DNA of 64,000 nucleotides from Paenibacillus_T sp033239625 (GCF_033239625.1 NZ_BTCK01000007.1:112887-176886), one strand, 5' to 3'; shown: positions 1-8,792, counted from the stretch's first letter. The notes: generated from the letters alone by a model not told the origin. Program-made: numbers and translations.

Positions 1-2
1 CG

Positions 3-2111
3 AAGAACGTATCGGAACGTGTCGTGCACACGCCGCTGAAGGCGAAGTTGTATCTGGACCGCGTACGGGATCGGCTGCTCGCTGCACTGGAGTTTCATTA
101 TGGCGATCTGGTCGTCAATCCGCTAGAGCCTGCCAGTCAGCGCAAGGCGGATGATCGGATCCTGATGCGAGACGGCGAGCGCGAGGAACAAATATTAGCG
201 CTCATGGCAAGAGCTGACTTCATCGAGACCGAAGGCGGTTATTTGATGAGCGGAGACGACGCAGAGTATGAGTTCCTCTATCATCTGGTGCCTGAGCTTG
301 AGAAGCTGCTGGATGTTTATGCGACATCAGCGGTGAAGGTACGGATTCATGTTGGCGAAGAGACGCCGACCGTAAGAGCGGAGATCGATGAACGTACGGA
401 TTGGCTGGAGTTCAAGTTCGACCTAGGCGGCATTCCGGAGCGCGATATTCGCAAAGTGATCAAGGCGGTAGAAGAGAAACGCCGCTTCTATCGGCTGCCC
501 AATGGCGCGCTGCTGCCGCTTGAGAGCGAAGAGATGGAGGAGATCGCCCGTCTCATGAATCTGCTTGGCGTGCGGCATGCCGATCTGATCGGCAGCGGCT
601 TCCGGCTGCCAGCGGTACGCGGCCTGCGGCTCATGGATGCCGATCAGGAGAGCCGCACGGTGAAGCTTGGCCGTTCGCTGCGCCAGCTGCTGCACAATTT
701 GCGCCAGCCGGACAGCTTGAACTTCCCGGTGCCCGAAGCGCTTGATGCTGTATTGCGCGACTATCAGCAGGTAGGGTACCAATGGCTGAAGACGCTCGCG
801 CACTATCGGTTCGGCGGCATTCTGGCGGACGATATGGGACTGGGCAAGACGGTCCAAAGCATCGCTTTCCTGCTATCGGTACTGCCCGAAATCCGTGAAC
901 AGGGACAGCCTGCGCTCATCGTCTGTCCAGCGTCGCTGCTCTACAATTGGCAGCAGGAGCTGACGCGGTTCGCGCCGTCGATCCGCTCCGTCATTATTAG
1001 CGGTGGTCCAACAGAGCGTGATCGTCTGCTGCAAGGCGAAGCGGATGTCATCATTACGTCCTATCCGCTTCTGCGCCGGGATATTAAGACGTATGCGAAG
1101 CGGTCGTTCCATACGCTTATCTTGGACGAAGCGCAGTATTTCAAGAACTATGCGACGCAGACCGCGCAGTCCGTTAAGACGCTGCAAGCGAAGTATCGAT
1201 TCGCATTGACCGGTACGCCGGTCGAGAATCGGCTGGAGGAGCTGTGGTCGATCTTCGATGCAGTGTTCCCGGACTTGTTCCCAAGCCGCCAGCGATTCCA
1301 CGAGATGACGCGCGAGACGGTCGCGAAGCGGGTGAAGCCATTCCTGCTGCGCAGGCTGAAGCGTGATGTACTCAAGGAACTGCCCGATGCGATCGAGACG
1401 CTGCAGTCTTCGGATCTGCTCACGGAACAGAAGAAGCTGTATACGGCTTATCTGGCGAAGCTGCAGGCGGAGACGCTGAAGCATCTTGACGATCCGAATG
1501 ACTGGGACCGCCACCGTATTCGCATATTGGCGGGCCTGACGAGACTTCGTCAGATCTGCTGTCATCCGGCGCTGTTCGTCGAGGACTACCGTGGAAGCTC
1601 CTCCAAGCTGGAGCAGCTGCTCGATATTATTGAAGACTGCCGCGCTGCAGGCAAGCGGATGCTCGTCTTCTCGCAGTTCACGAGCATGCTCGAGATTATC
1701 CGCCGAGAGCTTGGCGTCCGAGGCGTGCCGATGTTCTCGCTGGACGGCAGCACGCCGCCGAAGGAGCGGGCGGAGCTGTGCAGCCGCTTCAACGATGGCG
1801 AGCGGGACGTGTTCCTTATTTCGCTCAAGGCAGGCGGTACGGGACTTAACCTTACGGGTGCGGATACCGTTATTTTGTACGATCTGTGGTGGAATCCGGC
1901 TGTGGAGCAGCAGGCTGCCGACCGGGCGCACCGGATCGGCCAGCGCAATGTGGTGCAGGTCATTCGTCTCGTCGCCAAGGGAACCGTCGAAGACAAAATG
2001 TTCGAGCTGCAGCAGCGCAAGAAGAAGCTTATCGACGAAGTGATCCAAGCAGGTGAGCAACCGCTCGAGTCGCTGAGCGAGGCGGATATTCGCGAGATTT
2101 TGCAAATATGA
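3..2111 (+). CDS. SNF2-family DEAD/DEAH-box helicase, 5'-truncated by window edge
   Basis: The frame is open to the left edge, so the N-terminus lies outside; the GTG at 24 is probably internal. About 700 C-terminal residues are present. They contain the two RecA-like lobes of a Swi2/Snf2 ATPase: Walker A DDMGLGKTVQS, the Walker B box LDEAQYFKN, LTGTPVENRLEELWS (motif III), the QICCHP linker, the C-terminal lobe with KAGGTGLNLTGAD, and the WWNPAVEQQAADRAHRIGQ arginine-finger motif. Family members are DNA-stimulated ATPases that translocate on double-stranded DNA, and bacterial versions act in transcription recycling or DNA repair. Many full-length bacterial forms carry a SWIM zinc-binding N-terminal region, which cannot be checked here. 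No terminator is obvious; the gene is followed by a palindrome array. Confidence 0.93.
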   Translation, partial: KNVSERVVHTPLKAKLYLDRVRDRLLAALEFHYGDLVVNPLEPASQRKADDRILMRDGEREEQILALMARADFIETEGGYLMSGDDAEYEFLYHLVPELEKLLDVYATSAVKVRIHVGEETPTVRAEIDERTDWLEFKFDLGGIPERDIRKVIKAVEEKRRFYRLPNGALLPLESEEMEEIARLMNLLGVRHADLIGSGFRLPAVRGLRLMDADQESRTVKLGRSLRQLLHNLRQPDSLNFPVPEALDAVLRDYQQVGYQWLKTLAHYRFGGILADDMGLGKTVQSIAFLLSVLPEIREQGQPALIVCPASLLYNWQQELTRFAPSIRSVIISGGPTERDRLLQGEADVIITSYPLLRRDIKTYAKRSFHTLILDEAQYFKNYATQTAQSVKTLQAKYRFALTGTPVENRLEELWSIFDAVFPDLFPSRQRFHEMTRETVAKRVKPFLLRRLKRDVLKELPDAIETLQSSDLLTEQKKLYTAYLAKLQAETLKHLDDPNDWDRHRIRILAGLTRLRQICCHPALFVEDYRGSSSKLEQLLDIIEDCRAAGKRMLVFSQFTSMLEIIRRELGVRGVPMFSLDGSTPPKERAELCSRFNDGERDVFLISLKAGGTGLNLTGADTVILYDLWWNPAVEQQAADRAHRIGQRNVVQVIRLVAKGTVEDKMFELQQRKKKLIDEVIQAGEQPLESLSEADIREILQI

Positions 2112-2144
2112 GGTTAGGGCGTGAAGCCTGCTTGATTGAGGGAA

Positions 2145-2335
2145 ATAAGTGCGGCCTAGCCACATTTATTTCGCTCTATCGCCCCCGCAACAGCAGATAA
2201 GTGTGGTAAAACCGTGCTTACTAAGCGCTCGGCAGGTAAAGTGATGCGGAATTGATGGATTAGTGTGGATTCACCGCACTTAATTCGCAGAATGAGACGT
2301 TTGATGACGGATAAGCGGGGTTCAGCCACGCTTAA
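2145..2335. repeat. array of four diverged short palindromes in a gene-free stretch
   Basis: The 331-bp intergenic stretch 2112-2442 contains four related imperfect palindromes at about 2145-2170, 2197-2221, 2259-2284 and 2311-2335. Each has the form A(T/A)TAGTG-GG-loop-CC-CACTTAAT; for example, AGTGTGGATTCACCGCACT lies at 2262-2280. Start-to-start distances are 52, 62 and 52 bp. The spacers are not identical but two share a GCAG...GATG(A)CGG-like tail. The units are too diverged and the spacers too similar for CRISPR. They resemble the intergenic hairpin repeats seen in some Paenibacillus genomes; function is unknown. No credible coding frame was seen here. Confidence 0.7.
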
Positions 2336-2401
2336 TTCATATTCATGATGTAGTTGCACTCGGCTGCCACGAGTTGGACTGCTCGCATAGACGATAAGTT
2401 T

Positions 2402-2409
2402 GTTATAAT
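2402..2409 (+). promoter_or_regulatory. extended -10 promoter for the radical SAM gene
   Basis: TGTTATAAT at about 2401-2409 is a perfect TATAAT with an upstream TG, 33 bp before the TTG start at 2443. No good -35 hexamer lies 16-18 bp upstream, as expected for an extended -10 promoter. Confidence 0.55.
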
Positions 2410-2442
2410 AGACTTACTTATTGACGGAATGGGGCTCTCTCG

Positions 2443-3324
2443 TTGAAAACATTCAAGAAAGTGTATATCGAAATTACGAGCGTATGCAATCTGTCCTGCA
2501 CGTTCTGCCCGCCGACGGCCCGCGCGAAAGGGTTCATCAAGCAGGAGACGTTCGAACGCGTGCTGGATCAGATCAAACCGCATACGAACCATATTTATTT
2601 GCATGTGAAGGGCGAGCCGCTGCTGCACCCGAAGATCGACCTGCTGCTGGATGCCGCGCATGAGAAGGGGTTCAAGGTCAACATTACGACGAACGGCACG
2701 CTTATTACGAAAAATAAAGCGAAGCTGCTCGGCAAACCCGCGCTTCGCCAAATGAACTTCTCGCTGCACAGCTTCGACGGCCATATCGGCTCGGAGAACC
2801 GCGACGGCTATCTCCGCGAGATTCTCGACTTCGTCCGCGAGGCGTCCGAGCATAATGTGCTGTTCTCTTTCCGTCTGTGGAATTTGACGCAGGACAACAT
2901 GACGAATGCAGAGCGGAGCCGGAATCGGGAGACGCTGTCGATTCTGGAGAAGGAGTTCAATCTCGACTATCAGATCGAGGAACGCGTTGAACCCGGCAAA
3001 GGAATTAAGATTGCGAAGAACGTTTATATCAATCAAGATTACGAGTTCCAATGGCCGAGTCTGGATGCACCGGAGGACGATGGCAAGGGCTTCTGTCATG
3101 CGCTGCGAACGCAGGCGGCCGTGCTAGTTGACGGTACGGTTGTGCCGTGCTGCCTCGATGGAGAAGGCGTCATCAACCTTGGCAACGTACACGAAACGTC
3201 GTTCTCCGAGATCGTCGACGGCGAACGCGCGAACAATCTCTACTACGGCTTCTCGCGCCGCGAGGCGGTAGAGGAGCTGTGCCGCAAGTGCGGCTACCGT
3301 CAGCGTTTCGGCACGGGAGCTTAA
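2443..3324 (+). CDS. radical SAM protein with C-terminal SPASM-like cysteines
   Basis: The 293-residue protein begins with a radical SAM cluster motif CNLSCTFC at about residues 17-24, followed by TTNGTLI and further elements typical of the partial TIM barrel. The C-terminal part has CCLDGEG and CRKCGY cysteines, as in SPASM domains that bind auxiliary Fe-S clusters. Family members cleave S-adenosylmethionine to start radical chemistry, often in peptide maturation. No precursor peptide or partner gene is visible nearby, so the substrate is unknown. The start is TTG with a weak GGGG ribosome site; another start a few codons away is possible. It converges on the next gene across a shared terminator. 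Confidence 0.88.
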   Translation: MKTFKKVYIEITSVCNLSCTFCPPTARAKGFIKQETFERVLDQIKPHTNHIYLHVKGEPLLHPKIDLLLDAAHEKGFKVNITTNGTLITKNKAKLLGKPALRQMNFSLHSFDGHIGSENRDGYLREILDFVREASEHNVLFSFRLWNLTQDNMTNAERSRNRETLSILEKEFNLDYQIEERVEPGKGIKIAKNVYINQDYEFQWPSLDAPEDDGKGFCHALRTQAAVLVDGTVVPCCLDGEGVINLGNVHETSFSEIVDGERANNLYYGFSRREAVEELCRKCGYRQRFGTGA

Positions 3325-3351
3325 CAAGTGTTTGGTTGTAAAAATGCAAAA

Positions 3352-3399
3352 AGCCATCTTGCCTCGCATAAGCGAGTGCAAGATGGCTGTTAATTTTTT
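3352..3399. terminator. bidirectional intrinsic terminator
   Basis: The stem AGCCATCTTGC (3352-3362) pairs with GCAAGATGGCT (3378-3388), and a small inner stem is possible. It is followed by TTTTTTT at 3393-3399 on the + strand and preceded by A-runs that serve the - strand. It lies between two convergent genes. Confidence 0.9.
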
Positions 3400-3427
3400 T
3401 GCATTATTTTGCCGAATCGCGTTATCC

Positions 3428-4597
3428 TTACTTCTTCCGCGGAATGGTGAACTCCACCTGCGTTTCCTCGTATGGCTCCATCAGCTGCTGATGCCGGAAG
3501 GTGAACGTGTCGCCTCTGCGGCCAAGCGCAGTCAGTTGATCCCCTCCGTAGAGGCCTCCGTAAGCGGTGTTGTCGGTTATGAACTTCTGCTCTGCTTGAT
3601 CGAGAATAAGCTTGTATAACTCATAGGTCTTCTTCTCCTTCAAATCAACGAGCAGCAGCGTCTGATTCACGTAGGAACGGACGAAGAGCACGTCCTTGAA
3701 GTAATCCTCTACGACGAATTCACCTTTGACCCCATACGCGGAGAGATCGTATTGTGCCGTCACTTCACCGCTCGTTGTCACGAATTCCACGGTCGAACCA
3801 TTGATCAGGATAAGGTTATCTCCGTATCGGTCAAGCCCTTCGAGCCACCACCAGCCCGGGTAATGAACAGCCGATTGATGAACAAGCTTATTGCGATGGA
3901 TAAGCAGCTTCGTGATATAGGCCGGTTCTGCGTAGTTGTCGAATGCGGATAAGATATATTTCTCATCATCGAATAGTGATTCGATCTCCAGGTACTGTGC
4001 TTGGCTGACATCGGCGGTTGTCCGATCGATGCGAACGGCGCGCTTCCCAGGGGCTGCTTTATAGATATCTCCATTGACCTTGTCGACCCAATAATAGTCG
4101 TTCCAGCTCGTGGCAAGTGCGCGCGCCTTATATTGGACAGACAGCGTAGATGTTCCAGCGTTCCATGTCACTTGTGCTTTCATAAGTTGGGAGAGCAGTT
4201 GGGCGGGCAGATAGACCGTCCCATCCCGCTTCGCGGGAGCGGCTGCAAGTGTGATCTTGATGCCATTGACCGCTGCTGACTTGCTCCCGAGCTCCATTAC
4301 AATGTGACGCCATGGATTCGTGAAGGTGATCGTACCTTTCTTCGCATCATACTCTCGGCGATATTCCATTAAAAGACTAGCGGCGTCATCCATTCCGATC
4401 CACACGCTGCCGGGCTCGACGATAAGAGGATAGCTAAGTCCCCGTTCATTACCGTTGAAGTTCACCTGTTGAATCCACTGCTGCTGCTGTGCTGAGGTTG
4501 CGGCATGCACCTGTTGGGCTGTCGGGAGCGAGGCGGACAATAGGGCAACAACTACGGCTAAAGCGATGATCGGTTTACGAATCGTTGCTGGCTTCAA
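3428..4597 (-). CDS. exported protein with copper amine oxidase-N-like domain
   Basis: The 389-residue protein has a cleavable signal peptide (hydrophobic core at residues 10-25, likely cleavage after VHA at about 32). Residues about 40-160 resemble the copper-amine-oxidase N-terminal-like (stalk) domain common in Paenibacillus exported proteins, with phrases such as GTVYLPAQLLSQLMKAQVTWN. The rest contains repeated short strands that suggest a beta-propeller-like arrangement (LIHRNKLVHQ, LILINGSTVEF, LLLVDLKEKKTY). No catalytic motif was recognised. It probably acts at the cell surface; its role is unknown. It is a single gene downstream of the fabZ terminator. Confidence 0.72.
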   Translation of the reverse strand: MKPATIRKPIIALAVVVALLSASLPTAQQVHAATSAQQQQWIQQVNFNGNERGLSYPLIVEPGSVWIGMDDAASLLMEYRREYDAKKGTITFTNPWRHIVMELGSKSAAVNGIKITLAAAPAKRDGTVYLPAQLLSQLMKAQVTWNAGTSTLSVQYKARALATSWNDYYWVDKVNGDIYKAAPGKRAVRIDRTTADVSQAQYLEIESLFDDEKYILSAFDNYAEPAYITKLLIHRNKLVHQSAVHYPGWWWLEGLDRYGDNLILINGSTVEFVTTSGEVTAQYDLSAYGVKGEFVVEDYFKDVLFVRSYVNQTLLLVDLKEKKTYELYKLILDQAEQKFITDNTAYGGLYGGDQLTALGRRGDTFTFRHQQLMEPYEETQVEFTIPRKK

Positions 4598-4724
4598 TTG
4601 AACACAACCTTTGCGATAGAATCTTTACGAGTACGACGACCGTCATCGGCAAAAGGTTGCAAGTGAGTAGGAGAGGTCCGTACAGTGGCTGTTCTCTGTA
4701 CTTGTATTTATTATTGTACCCAAA

Positions 4725-4759
4725 GAGAGGCAGCCGCCAATAAAATGGGGCTGCCTCTC
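4725..4759 (-). terminator. intrinsic terminator after fabZ
   Basis: GAGAGGCAGCC (4725-4735) pairs with GGCTGCCTCTC (4749-4759) just past the fabZ stop on the minus strand. The following T-tract on that strand is short and broken (TTTGGGTACAATAAT), so efficiency may be modest. Confidence 0.75.
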
Positions 4760-4767
4760 CACATTGC

Positions 4768-5202
4768 TTATGAGTCAATCGCTTGCAGCGCAAACATGAT
4801 CTCGGCTTCGCATGCAAGCTCGCCGTTTACGGTTGCGGTGCCCTTGCCTTTAATGATCTGTCCTTTTGCCCGCGTAACTTCGAAGGTCAGCATGAGCTGA
4901 TCGCCCGGCGTCACCTGGCGCTTGAAACGGCAGTTATCGATGCCGGCCAGCAGTCCGATCATTGGGCTGCTGGAATCTGAATGGAACGCCGCAATGCCGC
5001 CAACCTGAGCAAGCGCCTCAACAATAAGGACGCCTGGCATGGCCGGATATTCGGGAAAATGCCCCTCGAAGTAAGGTTCGTTGATCGTGACATTCTTAAT
5101 ACCAACTGCCTTCACACCTGGCTCCAGCGTTTCGATCCGATCGACGAGCAGAAACGGATAACGGTGCGGAATTCTGCGTTTGATTTCTACAATATCAAGC
5201 AT
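4768..5202 (-). CDS. fabZ: 3-hydroxyacyl-[acyl-carrier-protein] dehydratase FabZ
   Basis: The 144-residue protein has the usual FabZ length and hotdog fold. The N-terminal IPHRYPFLLVDRI is characteristic, as is the catalytic His in YFEGHFPEYPAMPG at about residues 44-57 and the catalytic Glu in VEALAQVGG. It dehydrates 3-hydroxyacyl-ACP to trans-2-enoyl-ACP in type II fatty acid synthesis. It stands alone, with its own terminator and a GGGGAGG ribosome site upstream. It is far from the PKS cluster and needs no link to it. Confidence 0.95.
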   Translation of the reverse strand: MLDIVEIKRRIPHRYPFLLVDRIETLEPGVKAVGIKNVTINEPYFEGHFPEYPAMPGVLIVEALAQVGGIAAFHSDSSSPMIGLLAGIDNCRFKRQVTPGDQLMLTFEVTRAKGQIIKGKGTATVNGELACEAEIMFALQAIDS

Positions 5203-5277
5203 AGAGGGCCTCCCCAGAGCATGCGTTTGAATAATATAACTAACCTATAAGGAAAATATTACCCCGATATTTCTTCG

Positions 5278-7353
5278 TTAAATCGGTTCAGTGCTCCAAC
5301 CTTCTCCGTTTGGCGTGACTTCAACAGCAGCGTCTTTGAGATCCCTACTGTAAGTCGCGATAATCGAAATAAACCCACTGCTGGATCCTGTATGATCCGC
5401 AGTATCGACTGACGCGGAGACCCCCGCCTGAATGACGCCTTTCGATGATACGTAATAGAAAACGTAGTGACCTAATACGATGTGATCGGCGAGCTCTTGG
5501 CGGACCCCGTCCGCCGTCATGTTGAATGAATCTTCATGCGTATAACGGAGACCATTGAATTCGAATGACAATTCCTCGTGAAGATTGCTGTTGACTGCGA
5601 CTCGCGAGTTCACGATTGCACGGGAGGCCGCTTCAATCGGATCTGGTATAACGGTTTCGCTCCAGTCGTCTAGATTAACAATATGAATGTTTTCACGTTG
5701 AAGAATTGGTTCTCCGTATTGCCACATTTTGGAGGTAGTAATGACAATCAGTTCTTCTTCGCCGTCTTGATCGACGTCCGCCCGCTGAATTTTAGTGGGG
5801 ATGATCGGACTTGTATCTGATACCGCATGCCAAGGGTAAGTGTGGGCGATACCGTCTATCGCTATCGTCATCTCATCGTAGCTATAGATAATGGCGTACC
5901 TTTCAGTCAACTTTGCCTGTACAGTTCCATACACTTCAACGCCGTCTCGCGACAGAAGAAGCTGACGGGCGCCGTCATATTTGGCGACTGTTTCTTGTAC
6001 CGATAGCGTTTCTGCAGTAGAGCCTGTTACGTTGGCAGTCGCTGCGTTTTCTGGGTCATAGCTTGTTGTTTCGGCATGCAATGAATCAGCGGTAATCTCT
6101 GATTTTGTCTTCGAATCAGTATAGTCTGGCTTGTCCACCTTCGCCCCTGTCAATGAGCATCCCGCGATCAGCACAAGAGCTGCGAGACCAAGCATGGTGC
6201 GGCGCAGTCCGAATCGCCGATTGGATTGGATCATCATAATTCTCCTTCTTACTAGCATTCGGCTGCCGGACATGCCTGCAGCATTAACGAATTGGCGCTG
6301 CGTCGACCAACTCTCGAGCAGCCCAATAATGGTAAGCGCATAGTCACGGCTGTCGGACGGCTGCAGCTTGGACAGGGCGAGAGCGTCGCATGCAAGCTCT
6401 TGATCTTCCCGCATGCGTGCATACGCATACCAGAGCATTGGGTTGAACCAATGCATGGCGAGCAAGATGTGCATGAGCGCATTGGCCAGCAGATCGCGGC
6501 GTTTCAGATGAGAGAGCTCGTGCAGCATAATATGATGCAGCTGTTGTTCGCCAAGCGATGGCAGCAGGGCAGCGGGTAACAGCAGCTTCGGTCGGAAGAG
6601 GCCGGTTAGAGCAGGAGAAGATACATAATCGGTAATGCTTAGCCTAATGTTCATGTTCTTGCGAATCCGCAGCTGCTTCCGGCATGCATCAAGCTGTTCG
6701 CGCAGATGCGTGTCGGCTGTAAGGCTTGTCCCTCGGCGCAGACCAAGGTTGAATCTAACATTCGCGCGTATCATGATAGTCGCTGCGATGGCAGTTCCAA
6801 TCAGCCAGATCCACGACAGTAACAATAGCAGGATGGAAGGGTGCGAACGATGGACGGCTTTATTTTGTTGAGCGATGGCCGGGTTAGGCTGTTCGGTTGT
6901 ATCTTCTACTGCTGCGGTGTTCATGCTGCTGGAATCGAAATTGGATGGGGGCTCTATGGCAGCGTCCACGCTGTTGTTGAGGCTGGCATTTGCAAGGCTT
7001 TCTCGCGCGACTTTACGCATGCTGTAATCGTGTGACTTGCCGGTTGAAGGGTCATGTGAAGCATCATTTGCAGTTGGGTCAGTAGTCGCAGAAGGGCTCG
7101 TGGTGACTTCGAAGACGGCGGGTAGATTAATATAGTTATATAAGCTGATGCTGCTGTCGGGTGTCCAAGGGAGAAGGAGACGAATCGGGAGCAGCAGCCA
7201 CACGAGATACATCCATCGTGCTGGGATGTGATCCTGAAGCACTTGTCGGATGATTAGGATGAGCACGATGACCGGCAATGCGATGAGCGACGTTGTAACC
7301 GCTGTGCGGAAGAGAACGGCAGGGACAATGCTGATAAGGTACAAAATATCCAT
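5278..7353 (-). CDS. BlaR1/MecR1-like M56 membrane protease with lipobox-linked sensor region
   Basis: The 691-residue protein has N-terminal transmembrane helices (about 5-35 and 45-65), a long polar insert, and a further helix near 175-195. The M56 zinc protease motif HELSHLKRRD is at about residue 270, followed by the ELACD glutamate. A last helix near 385-405 reads LAALVLIAGCSLTG, which looks like a lipobox, and then comes an extracellular C-terminal region of about 285 residues. That region contains RADVDQDGEEELIVI, reminiscent of FG-GAP/VCBS repeats, instead of the penicillin-binding domain of true BlaR1. The known family role is signal-dependent cleavage of a BlaI-type repressor. It lies 6 bp downstream of its repressor gene in one operon. 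The signal is unknown and probably not a beta-lactam. Confidence 0.85.
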   Translation of the reverse strand: MDILYLISIVPAVLFRTAVTTSLIALPVIVLILIIRQVLQDHIPARWMYLVWLLLPIRLLLPWTPDSSISLYNYINLPAVFEVTTSPSATTDPTANDASHDPSTGKSHDYSMRKVARESLANASLNNSVDAAIEPPSNFDSSSMNTAAVEDTTEQPNPAIAQQNKAVHRSHPSILLLLLSWIWLIGTAIAATIMIRANVRFNLGLRRGTSLTADTHLREQLDACRKQLRIRKNMNIRLSITDYVSSPALTGLFRPKLLLPAALLPSLGEQQLHHIMLHELSHLKRRDLLANALMHILLAMHWFNPMLWYAYARMREDQELACDALALSKLQPSDSRDYALTIIGLLESWSTQRQFVNAAGMSGSRMLVRRRIMMIQSNRRFGLRRTMLGLAALVLIAGCSLTGAKVDKPDYTDSKTKSEITADSLHAETTSYDPENAATANVTGSTAETLSVQETVAKYDGARQLLLSRDGVEVYGTVQAKLTERYAIIYSYDEMTIAIDGIAHTYPWHAVSDTSPIIPTKIQRADVDQDGEEELIVITTSKMWQYGEPILQRENIHIVNLDDWSETVIPDPIEAASRAIVNSRVAVNSNLHEELSFEFNGLRYTHEDSFNMTADGVRQELADHIVLGHYVFYYVSSKGVIQAGVSASVDTADHTGSSSGFISIIATYSRDLKDAAVEVTPNGEGWSTEPI

Positions 7354-7359
7354 GCGCCG

Positions 7360-7743
7360 CTAGTCCTTCCGCCGGTCGAGAATTTGCTTTAATTCTTCGA
7401 TATCCGCCTTCGTCAGCTGCTCATCGGATAGGAAGTTCACGAGCATCGGCTTCAATGCGCCGCCATACACTCTTCGCAACAGCGACGAGGTTTCGGAACG
7501 TACGCATTCTTCTTCTTTCACGAGCGGGAAGTAAGTGTAACTCTTGCCTTCGACGGTGCAGCCAAGTGCGCCTTTCTCCACAAGCCGGCTCATTAAGCTT
7601 CGCACGGTTTTCGGATTCCACGTTTTGCTGTCTCCGATCGCGGCGACAACATCGCTGGCCGTCATTGGCGCATTCGCCCATACGACCTTCATCACTTCCC
7701 ATTCCGCCTCGGATATGCGGGGCATCGGATTGGTTGATTCCAT
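7360..7743 (-). CDS. BlaI/MecI-family transcriptional repressor
   Basis: The 127-residue winged-helix protein has the family's usual length. Typical phrases are ISEAEWEVMKVVW, WNPKTVRSLMSRLVEKGAL (recognition helix) and YTYFPLVKEEE. A good AGGAGG site precedes the ATG. The partner M56 protease follows directly, so this is a two-gene signalling operon. Two TACAATTGTA-type operators lie 68-107 bp upstream, making autoregulation likely. The regulated genes probably include this operon and perhaps the divergent speD. Confidence 0.93.
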   Translation of the reverse strand: MESTNPMPRISEAEWEVMKVVWANAPMTASDVVAAIGDSKTWNPKTVRSLMSRLVEKGALGCTVEGKSYTYFPLVKEEECVRSETSSLLRRVYGGALKPMLVNFLSDEQLTKADIEELKQILDRRKD

Positions 7744-7810
7744 CTTCTAACCTCCTAAGGCATTCGTTATAAGGTGGTGTGCTCATTGCATGTGTGTTGT
7801 TGTCGTGGAT

Positions 7811-7850
7811 TACAATTGTAGTCGATCGCTACACATAGACTACAATTGTG
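7811..7850. promoter_or_regulatory. twin BlaI-type operators between the repressor gene and speD
   Basis: TACAATTGTA (7811-7820) and TACAATTGTG (7841-7850) match the TACA-N2-TGTA core known for Bla/Mec operators, with extended arms GAT..AGTC and GAC..GATC. Their centres are 30 bp apart, about three helical turns. On the minus strand they overlay the only plausible promoter hexamers, TTGTAG and TACAAT, with a long 19-bp spacer. Binding would block the repressor operon and might also affect speD. Confidence 0.75.
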
Positions 7851-7927
7851 ATCCTATTTTGTCAATACATGGTGAATCAACCAACTGCAAACTGGCTATA
7901 TTACGGAAAGACAGGAGGGGTTCGAAG

Positions 7928-8746
7928 GTGGCTTTCTCAGAGGAACAACGGATTACGCTGCACGGCTTCAACAATTTGACCAAGTCGCTCAGCTTCAATA
8001 TGTATGACATCTGCTTCACGAAGACGAAGGAAGAGCGGGAAGCGTACATCGAGTACATCGATGAGCAGTACAACTCGGATCGGCTGACTTATATCCTCAA
8101 TACAGTGGCCGATATTATCGGAGCGCATGTGCTCAATACGGCGAAGCAGGACTATGTGCCGCAAGGCGCCAGCGTGACGCTGCTCGTCTCGGAAGGACCA
8201 ATCGTCGAGGTGCCGACCGAGTCGTACGAGGAATCGCCAGGCCCGCTGCCGGATAACGTCGTGATGCAATTGGACAAAAGTCATATTACCGTCCACACGT
8301 ACCCGGAATATCACCCGAGCGAGGGGATCAGCACCTTCCGCGCGGACATCGACGTTTCCACCTGTGGCGAGATATCGCCGCTGAAGGCGCTCAACTATCT
8401 CATCCATTCGTTCGATACCGATATTATGACGATCGACTATCGGGTGCGCGGGTTTACGAGGGACATACACGGCAACAAGCTGTTCATTGATCATGAGATT
8501 AATTCGATTCAGAATTACATCCCGGACGAAATCATCGCACAGTTCGATATGATCGACGTGAACGTGTATCAGGAGAACATTTTCCATACCAAATGCAAGC
8601 TGCGGCAGTTCGATCTCAACAACTATCTGTTCGGTTACACGAAGGACGCACTTAGTGACGAGGAGCAGAAGGAGATTGCGCAGCGGCTGAAGATGGAGCA
8701 GGACGAGATCTTCTACGGGAAGAGCATCAATAATACGGTTCACTGA
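7928..8746 (+). CDS. speD: S-adenosylmethionine decarboxylase proenzyme, SpeD
   Basis: The 272-residue protein matches the larger E. coli-type SpeD. The self-processing site is DKSHITVHTYPE: cleavage before the Ser creates the pyruvoyl group. FRADIDVSTCGEISPLKALNYLI and FTRDIHGNKLFIDHEINSIQ are further hallmarks. It makes decarboxylated SAM for spermidine synthesis. I chose the GTG at 7928 because AGGAGGGG lies at 7913-7920 and the homologous region starts there. The same frame is open back to 7790, but that part runs through the BlaI operators. Confidence 0.94.
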   Translation: MAFSEEQRITLHGFNNLTKSLSFNMYDICFTKTKEEREAYIEYIDEQYNSDRLTYILNTVADIIGAHVLNTAKQDYVPQGASVTLLVSEGPIVEVPTESYEESPGPLPDNVVMQLDKSHITVHTYPEYHPSEGISTFRADIDVSTCGEISPLKALNYLIHSFDTDIMTIDYRVRGFTRDIHGNKLFIDHEINSIQNYIPDEIIAQFDMIDVNVYQENIFHTKCKLRQFDLNNYLFGYTKDALSDEEQKEIAQRLKMEQDEIFYGKSINNTVH

Positions 8747-8762
8747 AATATAAACTTACCGC

Positions 8763-8792
8763 AAGCCCTCATTCAGAGGGCTTATTTGCATT
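8763..8792 (+). terminator. intrinsic terminator after speD
   Basis: AAGCCCTC (8763-8770) and GAGGGCTT (8776-8783) form an 8-bp stem with a 5-nt loop, followed by a weak U-tract (ATTTGCATTTATT) 17 bp after the speD stop. Confidence 0.75.

Noticed and set aside
2145..2335. A CRISPR array
   Set aside because: The repeats are diverged palindromes, the spacers share sequence with each other, and there are no cas genes nearby.
7790..7927. A longer N-terminus for SpeD starting at 7790
   Set aside because: It would translate through two BlaI-type operators, has no ribosome site, and homology begins at the GTG at 7928 after AGGAGGGG.
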